A stretch of 64,000 bases of DNA from Molanna angustata (lineage: Eukaryota > Arthropoda > Insecta > Trichoptera > Molannidae), in contig OY754980.1 in assembly GCA_963576475.1 (NCBI GenBank), positions 30,970,185 through 31,034,184 on the forward strand, given 5' to 3'. The notes below the pieces were generated by a model. That model had not been told where the DNA came from and searched no databases. It was given only the letters and a program-made list of their open reading frames with translations. The position numbers and the translations under genes are program-made. Position 1 is the first letter of the stretch; each line of letters begins with the position of its first letter. Below are positions 35,990 through 46,870 of the stretch, piece after piece.

Positions 35990-36434
35990 TTAATATTATG
36001 TTACTTTAATCAACTCCTTTTTAAATATATGTACATTAATAACTGAATGTGAAATAAGTTCAAAATGTAGGTAATTGAAAAAATAATTCCAAGTAATACG
36101 TCATTAAATAAAAGATTCGGGTAAATGTCTGAAATTCCTTCAACACAACATTAATTCCACTGACTGGGAGAGGCAGAGAGAGAGAGAGAGATATAGAGCA
36201 ACTCTCATGTTTTCTCTTTCACTCCCCCAAGAGAGAATAATTTGAAATTCATCCTTGCGCACATTTCATCGTCCTTAAAATTCGGTCGTAACGCCTTTAT
36301 AACGATATAATAACTATTGTCGTTATCTTAACGCCCAAAAGGCAACTCGAATATTCTTCCTACAGAATACACTGTCTTACATTTTTACTTGACTTCCACG
36401 TGGACATCAAGTGAGGTTAAAAAGGAGTTCGGAC

Positions 36435-36602
36435 CTGCCCCTCTAGACAACATGTCATTAAAGCTAAGCGTTATATGGCTAAGCGATAGAAATGTATGAA
36501 ATTGGTGGCTGTCACGTGATGTCATAGCCACAAAATTCCATACATTTACTATCGCTTAGCGATATAACGCTTAGCTTAAATGGCATGTTGTCTAGGGGGG
36601 CT
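36435..36602. mobile_element. MITE family P, copy 2
   Basis: The ends CTGCCCCTCTAGACAACATG and CATGTTGTCTAGGGGGG are inverted repeats. Inside, TAAGCGTTATATGGCTAAGCG pairs with CGCTTAGCGATATAACGC, and CATACATTT flanks a GTGGCTGTCACGTGATG centre. The same layout is found at 54143-54283. Confidence 0.82.
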
Positions 36603-36649
36603 GCTTTTATTTATTTGATTTATAAATTGTGTAACATTATCTTTTAAAA

Positions 36650-36868
36650 ACAAGTGGGTTGTGGCCATCGCTATACTCCTCAATACCAAGTCGCTCCACA
36701 AAGTTTCAAATTTTTGTATGGAAATTATGAAATGAGTTTGTTAAATTATTTTTTTAATTAATATTTTATTATGAAAACTTGATATTATTTTTTTATTTAA
36801 ATATTATATAATGGACACTAGATGATTTTTCGATGCCATTTTATGAAAAGGATATGCTTTTTTTCCAA
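36650..36868. repeat. Repeat family B fragment
   Basis: CAAGTGGGTTGTGGCCATCG, CTCCTCAATACCAAGTCG, TTTTGTATGGAAAT and ATTATGAAAACTTGATATT appear in the same order as in 45640-46230 once the insertion there is removed. It ends at the RTE-1 fragment. Confidence 0.6.
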
Positions 36869-37050
36869 GCATCTCAAAGGAAGCCAAAATTGCCGTACAC
36901 AATGCAATTGGAGTGCCTAATTTGATGTATGCCAGTGAAACATGGACGTGGCAAAAGAGGCATGAGCTTAGAAAAGATGTTGTGGTAATGAGATCAATAA
37001 GAAGAGTATGTAATAGAACGATATATGCAAATCCCTTTCAAAATCCCTTT
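36868..37050 (+). mobile_element. RTE-1 internal fragment
   Basis: The plus strand encodes ISKEAKIAVHNAIGVPNLMY, ASETWTWQKRHELRKDVVVM and RSIRRVCNRTIYA. It corresponds to residues 145-190 of the copy starting at 21950 and ends abruptly. Confidence 0.75.
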
Positions 37051-37439
37051 CTAAACTGATTCTTATTACTTTATTATTTATTGTTGTCGTGTTGTTTCCT
37101 TCCTAGATAAAAAAAGTTAAATTCATCAAATGTTTGATAATTTCAATTATTTATAATATCTATTATCGCAAGGGTGTTATGTGTTAGTCACATTCTGAAA
37201 AATTTTCCTTGTAAAAGCTCTCCGTTTGAGATGATGGTGATAATTTTAACGGACGATATAACGTAATAGCTAAAGGCGTTATTTGAATCAATGAAGAAAT
37301 TACCGAAATTATTTAATATCAAAATAAAAGTTTTTATTTTGAAAAGATAAACATGTAGTGTCGTTGTTTATATTCAAAGAGTCTTCCAATATAAACTAAG
37401 AGAGTATAAGATTTATAATTCTAATGCTTTAAAAGTAAC

Positions 37440-38640
37440 TAGTTGCATGTAACACATGAGATCCAACTGTCGATAGCAATAGTATGTATAGTTGAAGAAT
37501 AAGTACCAAACTATAAACCCATTAATCCAAATTATTGAATATTTTAAGATATTTTATTTTCTATATAAAACATGTAGGTATGTATGTCAATATAGGATAG
37601 TATGGAGGTCAGTCCTTTTCTCCTACCCGGAATATGAAAACAGTATGATGGTATAAAATTAAATTATCTATTTGGGGTGTTTCGGCTTTTTTCGATATTT
37701 TTAAAAACTTAGGAAATTGGCAGTTAATCACATAAATTTATCATAATAAAATTGTTTTTCTTAATAAAAAATGTTTGAGAAACTCTGGATTTTTTTTGAA
37801 AATAAAACTATTTGATGTTTTGTATTTGTCTATGTTTATACCAATTTTCAGCGTTCTCGCTTTTGCGGTATCTGAGATATATGGAAAAATAAACCAAAAA
37901 TTCAAAAGTCGATAACCCTTGACTGAAACAAATATTCACAATTCTGAGTATAAAAGTTATGTAGGCCTATAACTATTTATATATTCTGAAATTTTAGGCT
38001 TTGTATATCCAGCGGATCAAAAGCAAAAATATTTATCTGACAACACCTGATTACATCTTCCTCTCCTCTTCCTTTCCTTATCCCTTAGTCTTCCTATCAT
38101 TGCTATGATTTGTTCTTATATGCTTTCTTCTTTGTTTTCGTGTTTTTTTTTCTTTTTTTTATTACTTTTCTTCTGCTATCTTTATTTATTTTGTAATGTG
38201 ATTAACTTATTGCCATAGTACACATTGTTTTGTAAATTTAACATTTACTCTGGTTGGTTGGAAGAAATTGCCATTAGGCAATAAGCCCGCCAGTGTACTA
38301 ATTAAATGTACAAGAAGATTAAATAAATAAATAAAATAAAAGTTATAAGGGGGACAGACACACACACACACAAAACTCACACAAAATGTTCTACTCCGAA
38401 TTCTGAGTAAATCCATGTGTGGGAACATACATATATGCTGCGAAGCCTCTAAGTTGGTGTTTTGAGCATGCAAAAAGTCCACTACGCCATACAAAATGTT
38501 CCTTCATACATGCATCTTGGCTTAATACTGTCGGATTCATTCAAAGAATTGAATTCTCATGAACAAATCGACAGTTGGACTATGTGGAAATCCTTTTTTA
38601 AAATATCAAAAAGTATTTCTCAAAGATTATTTTGTAAACG
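37440..38640. repeat. Repeat family A, copy 2, with nested LINE
   Basis: The order of marks is the same as in 44600-45620: TTGCATGTAACACATGAGAT, TTGGGGTGTTTCGGC, TTCAGCGTTCTCGC, TCTGAGATATATGGAAAAAT, GCGGATCAAAAG, then (after the LINE 38032-38339) AGTTATAAGGGGGACAG, an AC run, CTACTCCGAATTCTGAGTAA, TGCTGCGAAGCCTCTAAG and GAACAAATCGACAGTTGGA. Non-coding; function of the family unknown. Confidence 0.75.
38032..38339 (+). mobile_element. LINE family L 3' end nested in family A
   Basis: Begins CAAAAATATTTATCTGACAA and CACCTGATTACATC (the last RT codons and stop), continues GGAAGAAATTGCCATTAGGC, AATAAGCCCGCCAGTGTAC, and ends AAATAAATAAATAAAAT. The host sequence GATCAAAAGTTATAAG is split with AAAAG on both sides, so a target duplication of about 5 bp is visible. 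It is almost the same length of remnant as at 4816-5090. Confidence 0.85.
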
Positions 38641-39129
38641 ATCAAAAGTTTTCGCAGAGATATCTCGGTAGTATCGAGGTGTAAAAGAAATTAAATACTA
38701 AATATACTCCTACAATTTATAACCTCCCCACTTAATTCACAACATTGTACAATCACTTAAAATCCGTCCACGCATCTCGCAACATGCTAAATACCTATTT
38801 TTTGTTGTATTGGACCAGTCGTTTCAATTTAGATTTTCAATTTTTTTAAAAGCTGTGTGTTGTATAGGAATAGGTTGGTTTACTACAAATTGCTATGTAA
38901 ATGAATTAAAATTTGATTGAAAATTGAGTTGCGCGTCATAATGAAAATATTTCCAAACAAAGGCTCTCATTTAGTCTGCAGTTTGCGGTTACTGTTAATC
39001 TGTCGCTATTGTTTCAATAGTGTAGGTACTTATAAAGTGGTATTCAACAATCCATTGTTAGATACTAGATATTACTCGAAAATACTTCTGAAAGCATGCT
39101 TGTATCTTACATATAATAATAGCAATAAT
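38640..39129. other. Unassigned
   Basis: A 72-codon frame at 38917-39135 is unrecognised and AT-rich, so probably spurious. A run of ATAATAATAGCAATAATAAA at about 39110-39130 is the probable tail of the minus- or plus-strand repeat next to it. Confidence 0.25.
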
Positions 39130-39600
39130 AAATAATAAGAATTTTTATAAAGCGCCGTTTAGTGATAGAAGATCACTTCAAGGGCGCTGTAGCTTATTTG
39201 TTGGCTCTACGAAACAAGGCAGTCTTAAGAAATCTACAGTAAGTGTCAATGCTCTGAGCTCCACGTATGTCAAGGGGCAAGGGGCAAGTCCTGTTTACAC
39301 TGAAACCGGGATCATAGTAAGCCGCCTTATTTACTGTCCAATTCTTTTAAAGAGTTAGTACTCTGTGGTCCAGATGATCTCAATGTAAGCTGTTTTCCCG
39401 ATGGAACATTCTTTTGACATAGTTCATGAATGTAGTGTGGAGGTTAGAAGTCCAGAGCTTTAAACACCATCTGATATACTACAAAGTCTACTCGTTCTAA
39501 ACATGTAAACCAGTGAAGTTCGTTCAGAAAATGTGTTATATGACATATTTTGTCAGCTATGTCAACCTCTGAAGCAGCGGTAATCTATCAAGCTTATATT
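39130..39600 (-). pseudogene. Degenerate CR1/L2-like RT C-terminus
   Basis: Minus-strand pieces in different frames read DKICHITHFLNELHWFTCLE, VDFVVYQMVFKALDF, HYIHELC, and later FKTALFR-like residues before GCGCTTTATAAAAATTC and a TTATTATT tail. The HITxxLxxLHWxxxxxRVxF...FKAL order is diagnostic of the segment after the palm in CR1/L2-type elements. There are several stops and shifts, so it is an old copy. Confidence 0.6.
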
Positions 39601-39639
39601 GAAAACATGTAAATCAAAAAAAAAAAAAACCTTTTTTCA

Positions 39640-39800
39640 CGATGAAATTTGCCGACACAGTTGGTAACCCTTGTTGTTGTTAATTGGTTAGTTGGTGGTT
39701 TCTGTGTAGGCGTCTTGGGTTCAATCCTCTGGGCTGGAACACTGGTTCGTTGGAAGAAATTGCCATATGACAATAAACTCGCCACTTGCGCAGGGTGCAA
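39640..39800 (+). mobile_element. SINE-1, with a repeated segment in the head
   Basis: GCCGACACAGTTGGTAACCC (A-box region) is followed by an extra GTTGTTGTTAATTGGTTAGT stretch, then TTTCTGTGTAGGCGTCTTGG and GTTCAATCC (B box), CTGGGCTGGAACACTGG, GGAAGAAATTGCCATATGAC and AATAAACTCGCCACTTGCG. The body between the B box and CTGGGCTGG is shortened. Confidence 0.75.
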
Positions 39801-40674
39801 GGTTTATTATTATTAACGTTCATTGGTAGGTTGTAAAATTATTTTATGCTTTTTTACACATTATGATGATTTTCTCTAGATGGTCAAAATAGAGGTACCT
39901 ATCGTGAATTGTGAATCTTCCTTTGGAGCTACTTCTCGTACTATTATTTGTAAAATAAATAATCTTTCATATAAAAAAACTGATATCAAAATTAGCGCAT
40001 GTCAAGATATAAAAAATGTGAGGGTCGGTTCTCTTTGTCTCTCCCTTGAGGTATATGGCGTGATGGTATGTTTATATGTCGTAAATTTATCTTTCATGTA
40101 TTTCGCCAATCATAAGTGTTACACAGATTGTAGACACTTTTGGAAATTGAAGAGTTGATGATTTTTTCTTATGAATTCTATCATCAGAACTATAAATGAT
40201 CACCTCTGGAGAACTCCCTTCCCATTAAAAAGAATCGTTAAAAAATATCTTATCGTTAAATATTTATGTATAAAATAGGTATATAAATCGGATATTACGG
40301 TAAAGATTAACGATCGCTGAAATGAAAATTGAAGAGTTTAATGATTTTCGCATGGATCCCAATGATCATTCGATAAATATACGTGCATAAGAAAAAAATA
40401 AAAAAAAACTTCATGTCGAATTGATAACCTCTCCGTTTTTGGATGATTTGTTACGCCTTGAGGTATGTAAACTGTATAGCACTAATGACATAACGTTACA
40501 AAATAATCGGGAGTCAAATGGATGCAGATATGTAATATAATAATATGTAAGAAAACAAGTGGGTTGTAGCCAACACTAAACTCTGCACTACTTATAAAGT
40601 GTACATTGTTTCTTCCTGAAAGTTGACAATCCACCCCTAAATACATTTTTGAATAGTGTATTTCTATAGTTGGC
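39800..40674. other. Mostly unassigned, with an RTE-1 end at 40018-40075
   Basis: GGTTCTCTTTGTCTCTCCCT and TATGGCGTGATGGTATG at 40028-40070 match the RTE-1 3' end on the plus strand. A family B-like start (AACAAGTGGGTTGTAGCC) lies at about 40555. The frame at 39880-40158 reads through the RTE end and is not a gene. Confidence 0.4.
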
Positions 40675-40857
40675 ACGATCACATAAATGGGATTTTGAAA
40701 GATGGAGATATTAGAAGTAAGAATATTAGAAGAGCGTGTATGAGACAATGTATGGACGTGAATGAAGCGAGGAATGTATGTCAAGAGAGAGGAGTCTGGC
40801 GTTAGGTTCTCTCTGCCTACCCCAAATAGGGAAATGGCGTGATGGTATGGTTGGTTG
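40675..40857 (+). mobile_element. RTE-1 3' end
   Basis: The plus strand encodes ARSHKWDFERWRY in one frame and WHDHINGILKDGDIRSKN, RRACMRQCMDVNEARNV in another. It ends GGTTCTCTCTGCCTACC and ATGGCGTGATGGTATGG. A minus-strand LINE tail starts right after it (40866). Confidence 0.75.
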
Positions 40858-40865
40858 GTATTTCT

Positions 40866-42180
40866 ATTTTTTTTTTTTTAACATGTCTACGTAGGGGACG
40901 CCAGCTATTAGGATTTGGGTCCATTTTACTCTTCCGAAGAAGCGCACTACGTAGCGTCGGGAGGGGTTTGCAATCTAGAAAAGAATTTATTAATTCGGAT
41001 TTTAAAAAGACCCGGGTTGTACGAAGGTGGAAACACAGAATTCGGAAGATCGTTCCACAGTCGGGCTGCTGTATTAATAAAGGAGTTCGAGAAGCGACTT
41101 GTTCGTATATGTTGAAGGTCCACTGTGAATGGGTGCTGCGATTGAGTGAAGCGAGTGACTCTGTTGCGAGTGGGTGGAGGAGGGACGAAAGATGCAAGTT
41201 CTTTTGAGCAATTCCCGTGGTAGTATCCATAGAATAAACTTAAAATACCGACTCTGCGTCTGTGATCTAGTGATTGCAATCCATCAGTCAGTGATGGATC
41301 ATCAATCAGACGTATACCACGCCTTTGGACAGCGTCGAGGGTATTCAGTAGGTATTGGGGGGCGCCACTCCAGAGGTGACTGCCATATTCAATAATTGGA
41401 CGTATTTGCGCTTTGTAGAGTATACAGATCTGGGTCTTAGTAAAATATCTACGCGCTCTATATAGTACGCTCAATTTTTTGGAGGCGAATTTCACCTTAG
41501 CTTTGATGGAGCCCTTGTAGTGTAATTGGTTCGTTATAGATACTCCAAGCAGGTCGATAGAGCTGCTGTTAGGTAGGGTGCTTCCGTTGAAAGACACTTG
41601 CAATTCATTGGGGTTTCTCTTCGCAGAAATAAGACAGGCTTGGGTTTTTGAGACGTTAAATGAAACAAGATTACTTTCACCCCAGGTATTGATTGAGTGG
41701 AGGTAGCTATTTATTTTTTGATGAAGGTCTTTCCGGGCTTTTGATATTTTACTCTGTTTAGGAGGTTTGTCAAAAGAGAAATTGTCATGGACTGTGCTGT
41801 CATCAGCGTAACAGTGAATGGGGGCGCGTAAGAGCAAGTCATTAATATGTAGGAGGAATAGGGTTGGAGATAGAATGGACCCTTGAGGGACTCCCGCATT
41901 AATGGAATGGGGAGAAGAAGAGCAACCGTCCACTACAGTTATGACTTCGCGATCTTTTAAAAAATTTTCGCAATCCAAGTACACAGAGACTGGGATAGTC
42001 CATAAGAAGGGAGTTTCATTAAGAGACCTTGGTGCCAAACCCGATCGAAAGCTTTAGAGATGTCAAGGGCGACAGTTTGAGCTTCTCCAAATCGTTCCAT
42101 AACTCGACCCCTAACGGATGTCACATACGCGAGTAGGTCGCCACAAGATCGATTTCCACGAAATCCATATTGGCTATTCT
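40866..42180 (-). mobile_element. LINE family N, 5'-truncated, minus strand
   Basis: Minus-strand LINE with an A-tail (T-run 40866-40879), a short 3' UTR (to 40946) and an RT region from the palm domain to the stop. The 5' end lies near 42180, where NSQYGFRGNRSCGDLLAYV begins in mid-domain. It is the longest RT remnant in the window and only one family member is seen. Confidence 0.85.
40947..42180 (-). pseudogene. Non-LTR reverse transcriptase with one frameshift in the palm
   Basis: The upstream frame (42180 to about 41965) has SQYGFRGNRSCGDLLAYVTS and VALDISKAFDRVWHQGLL, the first catalytic Asp motif. It stops in the A/T run near 41957-41970. The downstream frame (40947-42038 as opened) continues from FLKDREV with AGVPQGSILSPTLFLLHIND, CYADDSTVH (second catalytic pair, residues 77-80), FNVSKTQACLIS, LLGVSITNQ, IEYGSHLWSGAP and ARLWNDLPNSVFP. 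The first ~24 residues of that longer frame are out of register with the RT. One base too many explains the break. All RT motifs are present otherwise, the endonuclease is not. Confidence 0.88.
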
Positions 42181-42359
42181 ATTGTATTAAAAGTTTAAAC
42201 AAAATAAAAAAAATCATGTTTTTCTAGACCATAAGAGCATTTTGAAAGTTATTAGAGAAGAAATTAACGGATGTTATTCCAAAATACAACAGGCAAATCT
42301 TATATAGTTCACGACCCATACTGAATGTTTCCTTTTTAGGGTGCTTAATTTTATAAGGT

Positions 42360-42510
42360 AATTCACATCCGCACACCTGTCGCTGGTAACTCCACACTAT
42401 GGGGTATGTCGTGATGGTGTGTGGTAATCTTTATATTTGCTGAATAGCAGGCAAGCAAACGTTTGGGCAGGACAACGTCTGTCGGGTCCGCTATAAATTT
42501 ATTAAACTAA
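42360..42510 (-). repeat. Fragments of the 8.5-kb composite repeat, inverted
   Basis: AGGACAACGTCTGTCGGGTC and CGCTATAAATTTATT (42475-42505) are the reverse complement of the start at 8550-8585. ACACTATGGGGTATGTCGTG and ATGGTGTG (42395-42425) match the family D end. Both segments are placed as in the 8.5-kb copy, so this is a shortened version of the same composite. Confidence 0.6.
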
Positions 42511-42514
42511 ATGA

Positions 42515-42889
42515 TTTGAATGTGTGGTTATCTAAATAAGGCTGGGTCGTTTGCAATATAATCCAAACAAAGATCTTCCTTCAGTTGAATATATAAATGA
42601 AAGTAGTTAAGTATATGTATTCCCTCTCATTGGCTTTATATTATATAAATTTATTAGACACCATTACGACTTTTGTAAGTGTAATTGCCATTGTTACCAC
42701 AAAACTATGCAAATTCAACAAAAGACATTAAATCAAAACCGTGCCAGGATTAATTGCGGATTAAATTTAAATTATTTTTAATAAATGCAACTATATGGTT
42801 TCTCTATTAATGCTTCCTTTAAATGAAAACATTTCGTTTATACAATCACGGCATAACCCACAGTGTGGGGACACCAGCGATAGGTGTGC
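42515..42889. other. Unassigned, with a family D scrap
   Basis: Mostly AT-rich. GCATAACCCACAGTGTGGGG, CACCAGCGATAGGTGTGCGG at 42850-42893 is a short piece of family D (compare 46575-46630). Confidence 0.4.
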
Positions 42890-43500
42890 GGGTATATATT
42901 TCGTCATTTTCCTCATGACTGAGGATAGCGGCTGCAGTCCGTCGCCAATCTGTTTTGGGCTGAACGCAGAGCACCAGTCACCGAAGACCCCATTGTGGAC
43001 TTAACCAGATCGCTCCATCTGGTCGGTGAGCGACCACGAGATCTCCGTCCCTCGACGCTGCCCATCACAACTAGCTTCTCGAGGTAGTCCAGTTCCCTTC
43101 TGGCAATGTGTCCAAAAAATTGAAGGATACGTCTACAACATATCGTCGACAGACGATCCTCAATCTTCAGCTTATCCAGAATTTACACATTCGTTCTTCT
43201 GGCCGTCCATGGGATGCGCAACATTTGCCTCCAGCACCACATTTCGAAGACATCGATCCTTTTTTGCTTTGACTACCTCATGTTTCCACACCATACAGGA
43301 ACATCGAGAATATCAGAGTCCTGATGAGCCTTTTGGCTTTCGTGTTTTTTGTGACGATCTTGTCCTTCCACACTATTATGAGCTTTCTAAGTGCTCCCTT
43401 TGCCATGGCGATGCATCTTTTCACTTCCACTTCACAACCACCGGTGTCACATATGTACGTTGGAACCCAGATATGTGAAGTCATGTACTATTTCAAGATG
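42890..43500 (-). pseudogene. RTE-3 reverse transcriptase C-terminal region
   Basis: The minus-strand frame from 43484 reads CEVEVKRCIAMAKGALRKL, then IVWKDKIVTKNTKAKRLIRT and LIFSMFLYGVET. The next parts are shifted: FEMWCWRQMLRIPWTARRTN, then a basic end and CTCATGACTGAGG-type 3' end. Residues such as LFGVETW and FEMWCWRRMLRIPW are characteristic of RTE-type C-termini. At least two frame breaks. A fragment of the same 3' end lies at 12790-12890. Confidence 0.75.
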
Positions 43501-43654
43501 GTTTAGAGAATTTACTGTGGGAAGCTTACATGCTCTGTCAATCACCATCAGTTTGGTTTTGCATTGGTATTCCTTATCTTACAAAAGGAAGCAGGACTCA
43601 GGATGTGTCAGTCATGATGTGCCAAATAATCAATGAAATAAATTTAAATAATCT

Positions 43655-43955
43655 GTGGGCATACACGCTCGTCCAAACGATAAAAATAGGGAGTCTCCGC
43701 TGGTTAAGACACGTGCATCGTATGGAAGATGACCAGACACCAAAAAGAATCCTCACAACGCGTCCGGAGGGAAGAAGGGGTGTGGGAAAGCCGAAACTAC
43801 GATTGGATATATGGAGTCGAGAGGGACCTTCAGATAGCCGGTGTGCGGAATTGAAGAGAAAAGGCCATGGATAGGGTGCTATGGAGACGATTCCTTGAGG
43901 AGGCCATGGTCCATTCTGGGCTGTGGAATCACTGATGATGATGATGATACACGCT
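43655..43955 (+). pseudogene. RTE-2 C-terminal fragment
   Basis: The plus-strand frame 43530-43874 includes TIKIGSLRWLRHVHRMEDDQ, TPKRILTTRPEGRRGVGKPK, then LRLDIWSREGP in a shifted version of RWLDDVEGDL. The 3' end GGCTGTGGAATCACTGATG, followed by GATGATGATGATAC, corresponds to the tail at 7820-7840. Confidence 0.75.
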
Positions 43956-44600
43956 TGTGTCGTGATCTATTTTATAAGGTAATTAATACACATCCACACA
44001 CCTGTTACTGGACATCACAAATTGTGAATAAAAAAATGTTTTGTTTTAAAAAGATGTAAAAAATATATAAATCATGATCTGGTGTAGAGTTTCGCCGAGT
44101 CTTTTGTCTTGAAAATGTGTTTTGAAGATAGCAAATCAAACTCTATTCAAACCATGAAAAATAATTGCTTCCCTCGACGTTGCGAGTTTGCTGAAGTTGT
44201 AGGTAAAGTTGATAGTATTTTATTGGGGAAAAGCGCTGGAGTATTCCTGTTTTATGGTCGAAGTTTAGGATCATCTTCGATGTTATGAGGCAGGTGATGT
44301 CCCAGGCTGAAGTTAATACCCACTCCTCTGGATTACCTACGTTAGCCACTGGGTTAAAGGGGGCTTAAGGCAACAGTGTTAAAAACGATTTTACAAAGGA
44401 CTTTAAGCAGGAGGATTTTTCGACATTTTTTCTTACTCGTTTTATTAGTTTTCCTCGTACATACCAGACAAAAACATTCCAATTCACGTGTGTTTGTATA
44501 CTTTGATATATAATATGTAACATGATCTTGTTGACTAAGTAGTTCGCATGAAAGCAAAATGAAAATAGGTATTATACAATTTATTTTTTTTATATTTACT
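43956..44600. other. Unassigned, with inverted family D scrap at 43956-44015
   Basis: ACGCTTGTGTCGTGATC, TTATAAGGTAAT and CACACACCTGTTACTGG are inverted relative to family D. A 68-codon minus-strand frame (44143-44349) containing WVLTSAWDITCLITSKMI lies in somewhat GC-richer DNA. I do not recognise it. Confidence 0.3.
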
Positions 44601-45620
44601 AGTTGCATGTAACACATGAGATCCAACTGTCGATAGCGATAGTATGTATAGTTGAAGAATATGTACCAAACTATAAACCCATAGATACAAATTATTGAAT
44701 ATTTTCAGATATTTTGTTTTCTATACAACATATGAAGGTATTTATGTCAAGATAGGATAGTATGGAGGAAGATCCTTTTTCCTACCCAGAATATGCAAAT
44801 AGCATGATGGTATGTATGTATGTTTGGAGATGAAGTATCAAACTATTAAGTCTTCTTACATATTGTGTATAGGCGACTGCCATACAAAATGTATGAAGCG
44901 ATGTCGTCACTAAATTCAATTTTTAAAAAAATTGTTAAAAAAAAATTGAGATCTTCTACTACAATGTTAAAATTTTTTATAGAAAATTAAATTATCTAGT
45001 TGGGGTGTTTCGGCTTTTTTCGATATTTGTAAAAGTTTTGGAAATATAGGCAGTTAAACTCATAAATTTATCATAAAAAAAATATTTTTCTTAATAAAAA
45101 ATGTTTGAGAAACCCTGGAATTTTTTTGAAAAAACTTATTTGAGATTTTGTATTTGTCTATGTTTGTACCAATTTTCAGCGTTCTAGCGTTTATGGTTTC
45201 TGAGATATATGGAAAAATAAAATAAAAATTCAAAAGTTGATAACCCCTGACTGAAACAAAAATTCAAAATTCCGAGTATAAAAGTTTTGTAGGCCTGTAA
45301 CTGTATATATATTCTGAAATTTTAGGCTCTGTAAATTGAGCGGATCAAAAGTTATAAGGGGGGGGGGGACACACACACACAGACACACAGACACACACAC
45401 ACACAGACACACGAAATGTTCTACTCCGAATTCTGAGTAAATCCGTGTATGGAACATATATGCTGCGAAGCCTCTAAGTTGGTGTTTTTTGACTTCAAAG
45501 TTGGAAAAGCCGTGAAAAAAGTAGACCTCTCCATACAATTCTCGCGTATTCTGGCTTGATACATTGTCGATATGTTAAGAGAACAAAGTTCTCCTGAACA
45601 AATCGACAGTTGGAAGAGGT
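44600..45620. repeat. Repeat family A, copy 3, uninterrupted
   Basis: The most complete copy. It runs from TTGCATGTAACACATGAGAT through AGCATGATGGTATGTATGTA, TTGGGGTGTTTCGGC, TTCTGAGATATATGGAAAAA, GCGGATCAAAAGTTATAAGG, an imperfect AC/AGAC run (45369-45415), CTACTCCGAATTCTGAGTAA, to GAACAAATCGACAGTTGG. No long frame and no clear terminal repeats. It serves as reference for the breaks in copies 1 and 2. Confidence 0.75.
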
Positions 45621-45741
45621 TTGACAACAATAATAAAGGTATATAAAAACGAGTGGGTTGTAGCCAATGCTAAACTCCTCACTAACAAGTCATTCAATAA
45701 AGTATTCAAATTTTGTATGGAAAATATTCAACATTTTTATG

Positions 45742-46161
45742 TGGGGGATGTGCTGAACCTTCTCGTGGTCTCTCCTGTGTGTAACGCTTTGAAAAGAAAA
45801 GAAATCGATACGAAATTGAAATAAAAAAGAAAATAATATATCGAAAGTATGCGTGAAACGAATCAGCACCATCGCGGCGGTCGAGCGTCGAAAGACCTCA
45901 CGGCCAAAACGGTACGAAAAGGTCCTTTTCAGGACCAAACCGACGACCGCAACAGTGGTATAAATGACAAACTGCATAAAGCAGGCAAAATTTTTAAAAT
46001 TGGACAAGTGAATGTTGAAGGATTGACAAGGCCAAAAGCTGAAGTCACTGCGCGGATTATGGTTAACAGAACTTTGTCCAAGGCTGTAAAACTCAGACGC
46101 TGCCCATATGGGTGAAGAGGATACAAGTACCAGAGCCATACGAAAAGTAAAGAAAGTCAGT
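45742..46161 (+). mobile_element. 420-bp insertion made of a LINE 5' region, with 12-bp target duplication
   Basis: AACATTTTTATG flanks it on both sides (45730-45741 and 46162-46173), and removing one copy restores family B. The insert starts TGGGGGATGTGCTGAACC. A frame from ATG at 45849 (88 codons) has a basic head, then FKIGQVNVEGLTRPKAEV, the opening strand of an AP-type endonuclease of non-LTR elements, and breaks off after about 20 more residues. The last 60 bp are A/G-rich but lack a clear tail. It looks like an internally deleted LINE or a LINE-derived SINE. No enzyme activity is possible. Confidence 0.75.
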
Positions 46162-46554
46162 AACATTTTTATGAAATTAGGTTGTTCAATATATTTTTAT
46201 TTAAATATATTATTATGAAAACTTGATATTTCTGCAATACCATTTTATGAAAGTGATGTGCCTTTATTCTAATTTGAAAATAAAAATGTCTAATTTTAAG
46301 TTTCCTGAGCTTGGGATCACTTTGAAATATTTGACAGTTAAAAGTTAAAAAAAAATGAGAAGCACAATTCCGATATCTTTTAAAATCTAATGGGGTCTAA
46401 GTGAGTAACAGATATATTAATTTGAAAAAAATTTAAAAGAATCAAATGAGTACTTTAGTCTATAATCGATAAAGTAAAATAAACACGCCGTACATAGCAC
46501 ACAGTACATAGAACACAGCACATAGCACACACACACACACACTGAAAAATAGTT

Positions 46555-46870
46555 TTCATTCATTCATTCATTCATACCATCACGGCATATCCCACAGTGT
46601 GGGGTAACCAGCGAAAGGTGTCCGGGTGTGCATTGCCTTATAAAAGGGAGAACAACACATCTATGTATACCCACACACCAGTCTCGTTTCACCAAAAAGG
46701 CACTACATTCAGAATGGGTGGTGAACCTCATTGCTGAACTATGTGAGATGTTATTGTTGCCTGTTGTATTTTCGATTACCCGGCTCTTACGGGACACTCG
46801 AAAACAATGATTTAAAAGAATGGAAGCACTATTCTAAGCCGGTGCCTCACAGCTAGAAAAAAAAAGTTAT
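46555..46870 (-). mobile_element. Interspersed family D element
   Basis: Read on the minus strand, the element ends GTGGGATATGCCGTGATGG, then TATGAATGAATGAATGAATG, a tail like those of RTE-type elements. Other marks are CCTTATAAAAGGGAG, ACCCACACACCAGTCTCG and GGCTCTTACGGGACACTCG. Copies at 54490-54735 and 8635-8760. Frames of about 60-77 codons in it are not recognised. Confidence 0.65.

Noticed and set aside
36176..36200. GAGAGAGAGAGAGAGA run as a regulatory GAGA element
   Set aside because: Simple repeat without any gene or promoter nearby.
40839..41207. 122-codon plus-strand frame with RRGRQLLGFGSILLFRR
   Set aside because: Antisense to the C-terminus of the LINE N reverse transcriptase.
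44143..44349. 68-codon minus-strand frame as a host gene
   Set aside because: No family match that I know, no start context and no neighbouring exon-like DNA; left as unassigned.
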